Counted from the first letter of the stretch, positions 17,963 to 27,049 are shown. The stretch: DNA of 59,068 bases from Acetobacteraceae bacterium UBA6159 (GCA_002422345.1 DIUL01000018.1:74031-133098); one strand, 5' to 3'. Numbers and translations are program-made. Notes: generated by a model from the letters alone, not told the origin.

Positions 17963-18421
17963 ATGCCGGATCGTCAAGCCTCGGTTTTTTCATCGGATGA
18001 AGGCGAAGTCTTCACCATCGGCGCCATGAAGATTGTCAGCCGCGTGGTGGGCACCCAGTCGGAAGACGCCATCGAACTCTACGACCTCATCATATCCGGC
18101 CCCTTCACCATCGACTATCACGTCCACATGACCATGGACGAAACCCTGTGTGTCACCGAAGGGGAAATCGAGTTCATCGTCGACGGCAAGACATTCCTGC
18201 GCAAGGCCGGCTCGGTCGCGCATGTGCCGCGCGGTGTGCATCACGGGTTTTCCAACCTTGGCCCCGGACCCGCACGGGTGCTGGCCCTGTTCAATCCCGC
18301 TGGCCATCAGAGCGACTACTTCCGGGAGCTGGAGAAGCTGGTCTCCGTCCCAACACCGGACATGGCGGCGATCCACGCCCTGCAGAAGCGCTATGACCAG
18401 GAACTGATGCCGCAGCCGTGA
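17963..18421 (+). CDS. Cupin domain protein
   Basis: This 152-aa protein is a single cupin barrel. The first motif is DYHVHMTMDETLCVTEGEIEFIVDG, with His/His/Glu metal ligands, and the second is VPRGVHHGFSNLGP, with a His ligand. It is preceded by a good SD (GGGGAGAGA) and an A+T-rich 98-bp gap that must hold its promoter. The substrate is not predictable; small cupins of this type are dioxygenases, isomerases or binding proteins. It is convergent with the OYE gene. Confidence 0.88.
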   Translation: MPDRQASVFSSDEGEVFTIGAMKIVSRVVGTQSEDAIELYDLIISGPFTIDYHVHMTMDETLCVTEGEIEFIVDGKTFLRKAGSVAHVPRGVHHGFSNLGPGPARVLALFNPAGHQSDYFRELEKLVSVPTPDMAAIHALQKRYDQELMPQP

Positions 18422-18443
18422 CGGGCGTCGATACGCCCGTCAC
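18418..18443. terminator. Palindromic hairpin between convergent genes
   Basis: An 11-bp perfect stem (GTGACGGGCGT/ACGCCCGTCAC) with a 4-nt loop overlaps the cupin stop codon and lies just before the end of the convergent OYE gene. There is no T run, so it may act in both directions with Rho or only protect 3' ends. Confidence 0.5.
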
Positions 18444-18452
18444 GCACTGACA

Positions 18453-19625
18453 TCACTCGGCGGCGGTCATCATGCCCTGGCGAAAGGTCGAGGGCGTGCC
18501 CTCGAACTTCGACTTCGCCCGCTTGCCCAGCCAGAACCCATAGGCCGGAGGCACGCAGGTGAAGTCGGGGTCGGCACCCAGCTTCTGCGCGGCGTCCAGC
18601 GCCCAGTTCGGGTTGTATTGCAGTTCCCGCGCGATCGCGATCAGGTCGGCCTGGCCGCCTTGCAGGATCGCCTCTGCTTGGTCGGCATGCACGATATGCC
18701 CGACGGCCATCGTCATGATCTCGGCTTCCGCGCGGATCTTCTCAGCATAGGGCACCTGATACCCGTATTTCTGCGCCCGCACGCTGTCCATCGGCGACCG
18801 TTCCAGCACACCGCCGGAGCTGCAATCGATGACGTCCACGCCCTTCTTCTTCAACTCCCGCGACAGGTTCACCGCCTGCTCGGGGCCGAAGCCGGCATCA
18901 TCCTCACACGACAGGCGCATGAACAGCGGCTTGTGGGCCGGCCAGTTGGCGCGGACGCATTCGGCCACTTCCAGCGGGAAGCGCATCCGGTTCATTTCTG
19001 TGCCGCCGTAATCGTCGTTGCGGCGATTGGCTTCCGGCGACAGGAACTGATGCAGCAGGTATCCGTGCGCCGAGTGGATTTCCAGCACATCGAAGCCCGC
19101 CTTGTCGGCGCGCGCCGCGGCTTCGCCCCAATGGCTGATGACCTCGGGCAGTTCATCCCGCGTGAACGCGCGCGGCGTCGGCATCCGATCGCTGTGCGGG
19201 ATGGCGCTCGGCGCCACCAGCTCCCAGCCTTCCCAATCGAACATCTCGGGGTATTCCGGCGTCAAAGGCGCCTGGCCTTCCCACGGACGGGCAAGCCGAG
19301 CCTTGCGGCCGGAGTGGCCTATTTGGATGGCAGGGACGGCGTTTTGCGCGCGGATGAAGTCGGTGATGCGCTTCAGGCCCGGAATGAATTCGTCCTTCCA
19401 CAGCCCCAGGTCACCGACGGTGCCGCAGCCGCGCCGCTCGACCTTGGTGGACTCGACCATCACAAGCCCGCAGCCGCCGGCGGCATACTTGCCGGCATTC
19501 ATCAGGTGCCAGTCGGTGGCGAAGCCCTGGTTGGACGCATATTGATGCATCGGCGCAAGCACGACGCGGTTCTTGAGCGTCACGTCGCGGATTTGCAGCG
19601 GCGTGAACAGAAGCGGCTGGGCCAT
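18453..19625 (-). CDS. NADH:flavin oxidoreductase, Old Yellow Enzyme family
   Basis: The 390-aa FMN enzyme reduces activated double bonds or nitro compounds with NAD(P)H. The start at 19625 follows GGAGGG. OYE features are LFTPLQIRDVTLKNRVVLAPM at the N terminus, IQIGHSGRKA, and the active-site His region HSAHGYLLHQFLSPEANRR with DDYGG after it, typical of the YqjM/XenA-like branch. The Cys usually found in the SPMC-type segment is absent here (APMHQYAS), which may shift flavin potential. It is divergent from an LLM gene across 132 bp that hold the TACTGGCCAGTA palindrome, so both are probably controlled together. Confidence 0.93.
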   Translation of the reverse strand: MAQPLLFTPLQIRDVTLKNRVVLAPMHQYASNQGFATDWHLMNAGKYAAGGCGLVMVESTKVERRGCGTVGDLGLWKDEFIPGLKRITDFIRAQNAVPAIQIGHSGRKARLARPWEGQAPLTPEYPEMFDWEGWELVAPSAIPHSDRMPTPRAFTRDELPEVISHWGEAAARADKAGFDVLEIHSAHGYLLHQFLSPEANRRNDDYGGTEMNRMRFPLEVAECVRANWPAHKPLFMRLSCEDDAGFGPEQAVNLSRELKKKGVDVIDCSSGGVLERSPMDSVRAQKYGYQVPYAEKIRAEAEIMTMAVGHIVHADQAEAILQGGQADLIAIARELQYNPNWALDAAQKLGADPDFTCVPPAYGFWLGKRAKSKFEGTPSTFRQGMMTAAE

Positions 19626-19704
19626 TCGTTTCCCTCCGGTTGGGTATCGGCGCAGGCATAGTCGGTTTCGCCCCGCACGCAAGCCAAGGCGGATTTGACG
19701 AAAA

Positions 19705-19722
19705 GGCTACTGGCCAGTAGCC
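19705..19722. promoter_or_regulatory. Palindromic operator candidate, site 1 (shared with 43458-43475)
   Basis: GGCTACTGGCCAGTAGCC is a perfect 18-bp palindrome in the divergent OYE-LLM promoter. A possible LLM promoter is TTGACG (19695-19700) with TAGCCT (19718-19723) at 17-bp spacing; the palindrome fills the spacer, the classic place for repressor binding. The first 15 bases recur exactly at 43458-43472 in another oxidoreductase-LLM divergent promoter. Confidence 0.7.
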
Positions 19723-19742
19723 TGAGACTCATCAAAGTCTCA
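19723..19742 (+). promoter_or_regulatory. Inverted repeat in LLM leader
   Basis: TGAGACT (19723-19729) and AGTCTCA (19736-19742) form a 7-bp inverted repeat with a 6-base spacer, directly after the palindromic operator and just before the SD. It could be a second protein site or an mRNA hairpin. Confidence 0.45.
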
Positions 19743-19757
19743 GTGGAGGGACGCACC

Positions 19758-20900
19758 ATGAAAGTTGGTATCGGACTCAACATGTTGGCCCAGGAAGGCC
19801 GGCCCGACGCCGCCGTCCTGCACGAACACATGGCGCTGGGTGACCTCGCGGAGCCACTGGGCTTCGACTCAATCTTCGCGCTGGAGCATCACTTCACCGG
19901 CTATGCCATGTCGCCGGCGCCGCTGAACCTGCTGTCCTATTATGCCGCCCGCACCAGCCGCATCCAGCTTGGCACCGCCGTGATCGTCGTGCCCTGGCAC
20001 GACCCGATCCGCATCGCCGAACAGATCGCGCTGCTGGACATCATCAGCGGCGGGCGCTGCCTGTTCGGCTTCGGCCGCGGCGCCGCGCGCACCGAATACG
20101 AGGGCTTCCGCATTCCGATGGACGAGGCTCGGCCGCGCTTCAAGGAAGGCATGGAGATCGTCCAGCGCGCCCTGTCGCAGGAAAGCTTCGAGTACAACGG
20201 GGAGTTCTTCAAAATCCCCCGCACCTCGATCCGTCCGTCCCCGATCTCCCACCCCGAGCGGCGCTTCTACGGTTCCGCCAACAGCCCGGAATCGGCGAAG
20301 CTGATCGCCAGCCTGGGCATGGGGCAGTTGATCGTGATGCACAACGAATGGGCCAAGGCCGCCCATGAGGTGTATGACTTCCATAAATACGCGGTCGAGG
20401 CCGGGCATACCCCGCGCGCGCCGATCATCCTGACCAACGTCTCCTGCGCCGAATCCCGTGATGAGGCCGCAGACCGCGCGGTGACCTGGCTCGGGAAGAA
20501 GTGGGATTCCGTCGATAACCACTACCGGTTCTCGGACGGCGGGCTGTCGTCGGTGAAGGGGTATGAGGCCTACAGCAAGATCGGCCGCACCTATGCCAAG
20601 ATGAACGACATGGGCTACCGGTCGAAGATGACCGACACCTATGTCCGCATCCAGATCGTCGGCACCCCGGCGGATTGCATCGAGCAGATCGCCGAACTGC
20701 GGACCCTGACCGGGATGCATCATCTGGCGTGCGAATTCGGCTATGGCGGCCTTCCGCATCACGAGGCGGAGGTGAACATGCGCCTGTTCGCCGACAAGGT
20801 GCTGCCGGTGCTGCAGAACGACGCGAAGTTCGCGGCGGAGCCGGACATCATCACCTCGACCCCGGAATACAAGGAAGCCGGAGTGTTCGTTCCGGCGTAA
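19758..20900 (+). CDS. LLM class flavin-dependent oxidoreductase (luciferase-like monooxygenase)
   Basis: This 380-aa protein has the bacterial luciferase TIM-barrel fold and should use reduced flavin from a partner reductase to oxidise an organic substrate. It starts MKVGIGLNMLAQEG and contains LGFDSIFALEHHFTGYAMSP, LGTAVIVVPWHDPIRIAEQIA, DIISGGRCLFGFGRGAARTEYEGF and VGTPADCIEQIAEL, as in the alkanal-monooxygenase-like subgroup. The ATG is preceded by GGAGGGA. It is the first of three members in the window. The substrate is unknown. Divergence from an OYE gene and the shared operator point to a role in breakdown or detoxification of a small organic compound. Confidence 0.93.
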   Translation: MKVGIGLNMLAQEGRPDAAVLHEHMALGDLAEPLGFDSIFALEHHFTGYAMSPAPLNLLSYYAARTSRIQLGTAVIVVPWHDPIRIAEQIALLDIISGGRCLFGFGRGAARTEYEGFRIPMDEARPRFKEGMEIVQRALSQESFEYNGEFFKIPRTSIRPSPISHPERRFYGSANSPESAKLIASLGMGQLIVMHNEWAKAAHEVYDFHKYAVEAGHTPRAPIILTNVSCAESRDEAADRAVTWLGKKWDSVDNHYRFSDGGLSSVKGYEAYSKIGRTYAKMNDMGYRSKMTDTYVRIQIVGTPADCIEQIAELRTLTGMHHLACEFGYGGLPHHEAEVNMRLFADKVLPVLQNDAKFAAEPDIITSTPEYKEAGVFVPA

Positions 20901-20961
20901 GGTCGCTACGTCCGTCCCTCCGAAAGGGGGGACGGCGCACGCCCGGCCGACAATCCGTCCT

Positions 20962-21062
20962 GGTCGGGCTTGACCCGACCATCGCCAAGGCCCGGGTCGG
21001 TTGCCATCACGGGCAAACAATCAGCAGCACGGCCCCCGGCGATGGTCGCGTCAAGCGCGACC
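20962..21062. repeat. Inverted pair of 25-bp palindromic elements
   Basis: Two 25-bp elements, 20962-20986 and 21038-21062, are inverted copies of each other. Each holds a hairpin around a CTTGA core. They differ at two positions that change together (GGTCGGGC...CCCGACC against GGTCGCGC...GCGACC), so pairing is kept. They occupy the gap between the convergent LLM and mlaE genes and look like REP-type elements or a bidirectional terminator. Confidence 0.65.
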
Positions 21063-21079
21063 ATGACGGCCGAAGCCCA

Positions 21080-21865
21080 TCACCGCGCGAAGAACAACTC
21101 CGTCAGCCCATAGTCGAACGCCAGGATCAGGATCGACGCGCTGACCACCGCCGCCGTAGTCGCGGCCCCCACGCCCTGCGCGCCGCCCTTGCTGTTATAG
21201 CCCTGGTAGCAGCCCATCAGCGTGATCAGGAACCCGAACACCGCCGCCTTCACCAGGCCGGAGACCACGTCGTCGGTGTGCAGAAAATTCATCGTGTTGG
21301 ACAGATAAGTCCCGACATTGAAGCCCAGCTTCACGGTCGAAACGATGAACCCGCCCATCACCCCCAGGATATCCGCCACCAGCACCAAAGCAGGCAACGC
21401 GATGATCCCCGCCAGCAGCCGAGGCGCCACCAGATACTTCATCGGATTGGTGGACAGAGTCGACAACGCGTCGATCTGATCGGTCACGCGCATCGTGCCC
21501 ATCTCGGCCGCCATCGCGGCACCGATCCGGCCGGCGACCATCAACCCCGCCAGCACCGGGCCGAGTTCCCGCGTCACCGACAGAACGACCAGGTTGGCCA
21601 CCGCCCCCTGGGCGGAGAACCGGGAAAACCCGGTATAGGACTGCAACGCCAGCACCATGCCGGTGAACACCGCCGTCAGTGCCACCACGGGCAGGCTGAA
21701 ATACCCGATCTCCAGCAGCGCCCGCCCGAACAACCGCCAGTAGAACGGCGGGCGGACGACATGCGACAGCCCCTCCGCCCCAAAGACCGCCAGCTTTCCG
21801 GTGGCTCGGCAGGCGGTGATGACCGCATGGCCGATCGTGGCCAGCATATCGAGCGGATGGGTCAC
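21080..21865 (-). CDS. mlaE: MlaE-type ABC permease (lipid asymmetry/toluene tolerance family)
   Basis: The 261-aa inner-membrane protein is the permease of an Mce/Mla lipid transporter that moves phospholipids between membranes. Typical blocks are IGYFSLPVVALTAVFTGMVLALQ, LVVLSVTRELGPVLAGLMVAGRIGAAMAAE with its EMGTMRVTDQIDAL loop, and PRLLAGIIALPAL. It starts with a GTG overlapping the alr stop codon. No MlaF ATPase or MlaD/MCE-domain gene lies beside it in this window, which is unusual for the family. Confidence 0.94.
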   Translation of the reverse strand: MTHPLDMLATIGHAVITACRATGKLAVFGAEGLSHVVRPPFYWRLFGRALLEIGYFSLPVVALTAVFTGMVLALQSYTGFSRFSAQGAVANLVVLSVTRELGPVLAGLMVAGRIGAAMAAEMGTMRVTDQIDALSTLSTNPMKYLVAPRLLAGIIALPALVLVADILGVMGGFIVSTVKLGFNVGTYLSNTMNFLHTDDVVSGLVKAAVFGFLITLMGCYQGYNSKGGAQGVGAATTAAVVSASILILAFDYGLTELFFAR

Positions 21866-22962
21866 GCCGGGTGATACACCCGCGCGAAGCGGTGCCCGAG
21901 GGAGGTCAGGACCTCATACCCGTTGGTGCCGCACAGGGCGGCCAGGTCATCGGGAGACTGGTTGGGTCCGATGATCTCCAGCCAGGTCCCGGGCACGACA
22001 CCGGGGTGGTCGGTCGCGTCGAAGGTGGTCAGGTCCATGGACACGCGGCCTACCAGCGGAAGGGGCCGACCGTCAAAGAAAGCCTTTCCCCGGTTGGACA
22101 ACGCCCGATGAAACCCATCCGCGTAGCCAATCCCCGCCGTCGCGACCCGCGTTGGTCGTTCGGCGCGCCAGGTCGCGTTGTAACCCACGCTCGCCCCCAC
22201 CGGCACATCCCGCACCGACAGCACCCGCGCCGACAGCCGCACCACCGCCCGCATCGGATTCGGCTGGTCCGGCGTGGGGTTGATCCCATAAAGCGCGGCG
22301 CCCGGCCGAGCGAGTTCCGACCCCCAGCCCTCCCCCAGAAAAACCCCCGAGGAATTGGCCAGGCTGGGCCGAGCGCCGGAGAACCCGTGCCGCACTGCGC
22401 TGAAGTGGTCGCGTTGGGCGGTGTTCAACGGGTCGTCGGCCACCTCGGAGGACACCAGGTGCGTCATCACAAACCGCGCCCTGATCCCCGCCAGCCGCCC
22501 TGGATCGGCCTGCAACGTGGCGACATCCGAGGGCGACAGCCCCAGCCGGTGCATCCCGGTATCGATATGCAGGATCGCATCCGCCCCTCGCCCCGCCGCG
22601 CGGGCGGCCGCGGCCCAGGTGTCGATTTCGTGCAGGGTTCCCAGGACAGGAGTGATGTCGTGGTCCAGATACTCGGCCTCGGCCCCCGGGATCAGTCCGT
22701 TCAGCACCGCGACCATCGAACCGGGCAGCAGGTCCCGGATCGCCAGAGCCTCCGACAGCAGGGCGACGAAGAAATGCCGGCAGCCAGCCTGGTGCAGCGC
22801 CAGGGCCACAGGCGGCGCGCCGAGGCCATAGGCGTTGGCCTTCAGCACCCCGGCAACCGGACCGGAGGGATGCAACGCGCTCAGCCGGTGCCAGTTGGCG
22901 ACGATGGCGCCGAGGTCGATATCAAGGATCGCACACGCGATGTCGGGCCGCTGGTCGGGCAT
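21862..22962 (-). CDS. alr: Alanine racemase
   Basis: This PLP enzyme makes D-alanine for peptidoglycan. The ATG at 22962 follows GGAGG and gives 366 aa. The PLP lysine lies in VLKANAYGLG. Other family parts are the LHIDTGMHRLG block, SSEVADDPLNTAQRDHF, the second-domain GYADGF region and VGRVSMDLTTFD. It is translationally coupled to mlaE by a GTGA overlap, an association of two envelope functions. Upstream is the convergent-free cytochrome b561 gene on the same strand, 63 bp away. Confidence 0.96.
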   Translation of the reverse strand: MPDQRPDIACAILDIDLGAIVANWHRLSALHPSGPVAGVLKANAYGLGAPPVALALHQAGCRHFFVALLSEALAIRDLLPGSMVAVLNGLIPGAEAEYLDHDITPVLGTLHEIDTWAAAARAAGRGADAILHIDTGMHRLGLSPSDVATLQADPGRLAGIRARFVMTHLVSSEVADDPLNTAQRDHFSAVRHGFSGARPSLANSSGVFLGEGWGSELARPGAALYGINPTPDQPNPMRAVVRLSARVLSVRDVPVGASVGYNATWRAERPTRVATAGIGYADGFHRALSNRGKAFFDGRPLPLVGRVSMDLTTFDATDHPGVVPGTWLEIIGPNQSPDDLAALCGTNGYEVLTSLGHRFARVYHPA

Positions 22963-23025
22963 CCTGCCTCCGCTGGAATGCCCGCAGGCTCGCACACCTT
23001 GGCCCGGCGCGCGAGACGCCAGCGA

Positions 23026-23592
23026 TCAGACCGGACGGCCAGGCAGCATCCGCCGCAGGACCCCATCGCGGAGGACGAAATGATGCCACAGCGCGGCGGC
23101 GGTATGCACCACGACGAGCGCGACCAGCGACCATGCCAGGATTTCATGCGCCTCCTTCCACAGCTTGCCGCCGGGGATCGGGAACGGCGCGGGGACGACG
23201 ATGTCACCGAACACCGCCAGACGACGCCCCCGCGCCCAGCGGTCGAACACGCCGGCCAGGGGCAGTCCGACCATGACGGCATAGAGCGCCCAGTGCATCA
23301 GGCCCGCGATCCGCGCCGTCACCCCGGCCTCGGCCGGCGCATGCGCGGGCATCACCAGGCGGCGCAGCAGCCGGATGGTCACCAGCGCGAGCACCACCGT
23401 GCCCAGGCTGTAATGGACCATCATCGCGGTATCGCGCTCCGTCCCTTTCGGCCAGTCGTCCAGCAGCAGGCCCAGCCCGAAGGCGGATACAAGGACGGCG
23501 GCCGAACCCCAGTGCAGCAGCATCGCCGCGGCGGAATGACGCGGTGTCCCCGGGACGGCGACATCATGGGAGGAAAGGGTGAGCGTGGTCAT
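23026..23592 (-). CDS. Cytochrome b561 family membrane protein
   Basis: The 188-aa protein has four predicted membrane helices with His residues placed as haem ligands: LLHWGSAAVLVSAFGLGLLLD, MMVHYSLGTVVLALVTIRLL, LMHWALYAVMVGLPLAGVF and EILAWSLVALVVVHTAAALWHH. Such proteins pass electrons across the inner membrane, for example to periplasmic acceptors or from superoxide or quinol. The ATG at 23592 follows GGAG. It is next to a PepSY gene on the same strand and opposite a PepSY/two-component operon, an arrangement often seen together. Confidence 0.92.
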   Translation of the reverse strand: MTTLTLSSHDVAVPGTPRHSAAAMLLHWGSAAVLVSAFGLGLLLDDWPKGTERDTAMMVHYSLGTVVLALVTIRLLRRLVMPAHAPAEAGVTARIAGLMHWALYAVMVGLPLAGVFDRWARGRRLAVFGDIVVPAPFPIPGGKLWKEAHEILAWSLVALVVVHTAAALWHHFVLRDGVLRRMLPGRPV

Positions 23593-23647
23593 CAAGGCGG
23601 CTCCTGTACGGAAATCCCCCGCCGGACCGGCGGGGGATGGGAGTGGT

Positions 23648-23959
23648 TCAGGAGGCCTTGCGCGTCACGGCGGCGCTGGTGGCATCGACACGCAGCTTGA
23701 CCTTCCGGCCCTGGGCGTCGCTCGCCTTGATCTCCCAGGCGCCGTCATCCCAATCGAGCTCGCGGATGGCGGAGTAACCCGCGGACTTCACCGCCGCGAT
23801 CGCTCCGGCGGCATCCACCGTCGCGGCGGCCATCACACGGTGCTGTTCGGTCCGACGGGCGTCCTTGTCACTGTCGGCATGGGCATAGCCGATGGACATC
23901 GGCACGGCGGCCAGCATCGCCAGGGCCACGGGGACAATCAGGATACGAGTGCGGGTCAT
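23648..23959 (-). CDS. Small secreted PepSY domain protein
   Basis: The 103-aa product has a signal peptide (TRILIVPVALAMLAAVPMSIGYAHA) and one PepSY domain (about 45-100) with the usual DAAGAIAAVKSAGYSAIRELDWDDGAWEIKA pattern. It should be periplasmic. PepSY domains are thought to bind peptides or inhibit proteases, and here may sense or modulate redox or envelope stress with the neighbouring cytochrome. The ATG at 23959 follows GGAG. Its promoter faces the divergent PepSY/response-regulator operon across 125 bp with tandem GTTCAG boxes. Confidence 0.88.
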   Translation of the reverse strand: MTRTRILIVPVALAMLAAVPMSIGYAHADSDKDARRTEQHRVMAAATVDAAGAIAAVKSAGYSAIRELDWDDGAWEIKASDAQGRKVKLRVDATSAAVTRKAS

Positions 23960-24022
23960 GGGTGTTCTCCGTTGTTGTCTTCGCGGTCTCTCCGCGATGA
24001 CCGGCACAATGACCGCCCGCGC

Positions 24023-24061
24023 CTGAACCCACGCTGAGCCACCCGTTCAGCCACCGTTCAG
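24023..24061. promoter_or_regulatory. Tandem hexamer boxes, probable response-regulator operator
   Basis: GTTCAG occurs at 24045-24050 and again at 24056-24061, one 11-bp step apart, with CTGAAC (24023) and CTGAG (24034) in opposite orientation on the same 11-bp spacing. Hexamer-N5-hexamer repeats are the usual sites of OmpR-family regulators of the PmrA/QseB sort. They lie in the divergent promoter of the PepSY gene and the two-component operon, so autoregulation is likely. Confidence 0.6.
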
Positions 24062-24084
24062 TTTCGTGCTTACATGCTGCGACC

Positions 24085-24398
24085 ATGCCGCGATCCCTCA
24101 GCCTGCTCACCGTCCTGCTGCTGCTCGCCGGCCCCGCCTTCGCGGATGGCAAGGACGACCACGACCGCGCCCGCGCCGCCCTGGCCGCCGGCGCCATCCG
24201 TCCGCTCGCGGATATCCTGGCCGATGTGGAGCGGCGCTGGGTCGGGCAGGTCATCGAGACGGAGCTGGAACACGATGACGGGCGCTGGGTCTATGAGTTC
24301 AAGCTGCTCCCGCCATCCGGCCGCATCTTCAAGCTGGAACTGGACGCAACGACCGGCGCCCTGCTGAAAAGCAGCGGCCCCGTGCTGGAACGCCGCTG

Positions 24399-24399
<1 letters not shown>
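24085..24399 (+). CDS. Secreted PepSY domain protein
   Basis: This 104-aa protein has a signal peptide (LSLLTVLLLLAGPAFA) and a PepSY domain containing ILADVERRWVGQVIETELEHDDGRWVYEFKLLPPSGRIFKLELDATTGALL. It is likely periplasmic and heads the operon with the response regulator, whose ATG overlaps its stop codon. It may be the sensor accessory or the inhibitor of the histidine kinase; this is inference from the gene order. Confidence 0.9.
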
Positions 24400-25064
<665 letters not shown>

Positions 25065-25071
25065 GGGCCGG

Positions 25072-26406
25072 ATGCGCTCGCTCACGCTGCGGCTGACGCT
25101 GCTGACCGGGCTGTGGGTCGCCACCGGCCTCGGTGGCGCCGGCTGGTTCGTGGCCGACATCGCGACCCGGCAGATCGAGGCCGCGTTCGACGCCCGCATC
25201 GGCACCGTCCTCGACACCGTCATCGCCGCGGCGACCCAGGGCACGGACGGACGGATCCGCGTCGCCCCCCTGCCCGCCGGCACCGACTTCGAGCGGCCGT
25301 TCTCCGGCGCCTACTGGCAGGTGACACGGGCGGACGGCAGCGTGACGACCTCCCGATCGCTCTGGGACCAGACCCTGCCCGCCGGCCGCACCGGCCATGT
25401 GGGAGTCCTGCTGCGCGACATCCCCGGTCCGCGCGGGTCCGAACTGCGCGTGGCCGAACGGGACGTGGTGCTGCTGGACGCCTCGGAACCCGCGCATTTC
25501 TCCGTCGCCCTGTCGACCGACGCCCAGCGCGCCGAGGTCGACCGGCTGCGACGCATCCTGATCGGCGTGTTCGCCCTTCTCGGCCTGGGCCTGGTGGCGG
25601 GAGTCGCGATCCAGGTGGTGGTTGGCCTCGCCCCCCTGCGCGTGGCCCGCCGCACCCTGGCGGAGGTCCGGGCCGGCACCCGCGACCGGCTGGGGCTGGC
25701 CGCGCCGGCGGAAATCGCCCCCCTGGTCGCCGAGGTGGACGCGCTGATCGAGCAGAACCGCGCCACGGTCGAGCGGGCGCGGGCCCATGTCGGCAACCTC
25801 GCCCACGCCCTCAAAACCCCCATCGCCGTCCTCCGCAATGCGCTCGGCGTCACCCCGCCCGATATCGGGTCGGCGCGGGCCGAGGCGGCGTCGCTGGAAC
25901 GGCTGGTGCAGCATCATCTGGCGCGCGCCCGGGTCACCGCCCTGACCACCGCGACCGGCATGCCGGAAGTATCGCCCCTCGCCGTGACCGAGGAGGTCGC
26001 CGCCGCGCTCCGCCGCCTGTTCACCGCGCGCGACCTGACGATCACGGTGACGGGCGACGCGCGGGTCCGGCTGCGGACCGACGCGCAGGACCTGACCGAG
26101 ATGCTGGGGAACCTGATGGAAAATGCCTGCCAATGGGCCACCGCCCAGGTCTCGGTGACAGTCACGGGAACGGCCGACTCGGTCGTGATCCGCGTGGAGG
26201 ATGACGGACCCGGCCTGCCCGCCGGCGCGGAGGGTTCGGCTCTGGCACGCGGCGGACGGCTGGATGAGGCGGCACCGGGCAGCGGCCTGGGGCTGGCGAT
26301 CGTCGCCGACCTGGTGGCGTTGCAGGGGGGAGACCTGGCATTGTCGCGCGCCACGACCGGCGGCCTGCGGGCCGATCTGCGCCTGCCCCGGCGGGGTGCC
26401 GGCTGA
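25072..26406 (+). CDS. Sensor histidine kinase
   Basis: The 444-aa kinase has an N-terminal membrane helix (about 8-30), a periplasmic domain of about 130 aa, and a second helix (about 160-180) leading to a HAMP-like linker. The H-box is NLAHALKTPIAVLRN with the phosphorylated His, and the ATPase part shows N-box NLMENACQWA, G1 DDGPGL and G2 GSGLGLAIV. It follows the response regulator by seven bases and is its cognate kinase. The overall class resembles QseC/PhoQ-like kinases acting with PepSY proteins. Confidence 0.95.
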   Translation: MRSLTLRLTLLTGLWVATGLGGAGWFVADIATRQIEAAFDARIGTVLDTVIAAATQGTDGRIRVAPLPAGTDFERPFSGAYWQVTRADGSVTTSRSLWDQTLPAGRTGHVGVLLRDIPGPRGSELRVAERDVVLLDASEPAHFSVALSTDAQRAEVDRLRRILIGVFALLGLGLVAGVAIQVVVGLAPLRVARRTLAEVRAGTRDRLGLAAPAEIAPLVAEVDALIEQNRATVERARAHVGNLAHALKTPIAVLRNALGVTPPDIGSARAEAASLERLVQHHLARARVTALTTATGMPEVSPLAVTEEVAAALRRLFTARDLTITVTGDARVRLRTDAQDLTEMLGNLMENACQWATAQVSVTVTGTADSVVIRVEDDGPGLPAGAEGSALARGGRLDEAAPGSGLGLAIVADLVALQGGDLALSRATTGGLRADLRLPRRGAG

Positions 26407-26576
26407 ACGCGCGGCGGCAAAGCATTGCATCCCGGGCCATTCCGTGCTTGAAGCCCGCCCTTCCCTGCCGGATGCGACGGCATCGCGTCCGGCTATGCCC
26501 ACCGCCCGCCTTTCGTTTGAAGGACGGCGCGGGATCAATCCCGATCAGGGGCCGACACCAGCCGAAGGGAGTATCC

Positions 26577-27044
26577 ATGCCGCTTTATGAAACCGTGCTG
26601 ATCGCACGGAATGACGTCACGCAGCAGCAGGTCGAGACGATCACCGACGAAATCGGTGTCGAACTCGAAGCCGCCGGCGGTTCCGTCAAGAAGCGCGAAT
26701 ACTGGGGCCTCCGCAGCCTCGCCTATCGCGTGAAGAAGAACCGCAAGGGGCACTACATGCTCCTCGGCCTCGACGCCGAACCGGCCTTCATCAACGAGAT
26801 GGAGCGCAAGCTGGGCCTGAACGAGGACGTGCTGCGCTTCATGACCCTGCGCGTCGAAGCGATCGAGGAGGCGCCGTCCGCCATCCTGACCCGCAAATCC
26901 GATGAGCGTGAGCGGTCCTTCCGCGGTCCGAAGCCCCCCGGCCGGTTCGATAGCGGCCGCCGCCGCGGCTATGACGACCGTGAGGAATTCCGCGCCCGCG
27001 ACGAATTCGTCCGTGATGACTTCCGCGCCGGACCCGAGGAGTAA
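26577..27044 (+). CDS. rpsF: 30S ribosomal protein S6
   Basis: S6 binds 16S rRNA together with S18 in the platform of the small subunit. The protein starts MPLYETVLIARND and contains KKREYWGLRSLAYRVKKNRKGHY, typical of the family. At 155 aa it is longer than the usual 95-135 because of an Arg/Asp-rich C-terminal tail, common in alphaproteobacteria. The ATG at 26577 follows AGGGAG. It leads the conserved rpsF-rpsR-rplI operon. The 170-bp leader could hold the known S6-S18 mRNA site, but I could not verify the fold. Confidence 0.97.
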   Translation: MPLYETVLIARNDVTQQQVETITDEIGVELEAAGGSVKKREYWGLRSLAYRVKKNRKGHYMLLGLDAEPAFINEMERKLGLNEDVLRFMTLRVEAIEEAPSAILTRKSDERERSFRGPKPPGRFDSGRRRGYDDREEFRARDEFVRDDFRAGPEE

Positions 27045-27049
27045 GCACC

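Noticed and set aside
21871..23700. A 609-aa plus-strand open frame over alr and cytochrome b561
   Set aside because: Arg/His/Gln-rich shadow translation; both minus-strand genes are well supported.
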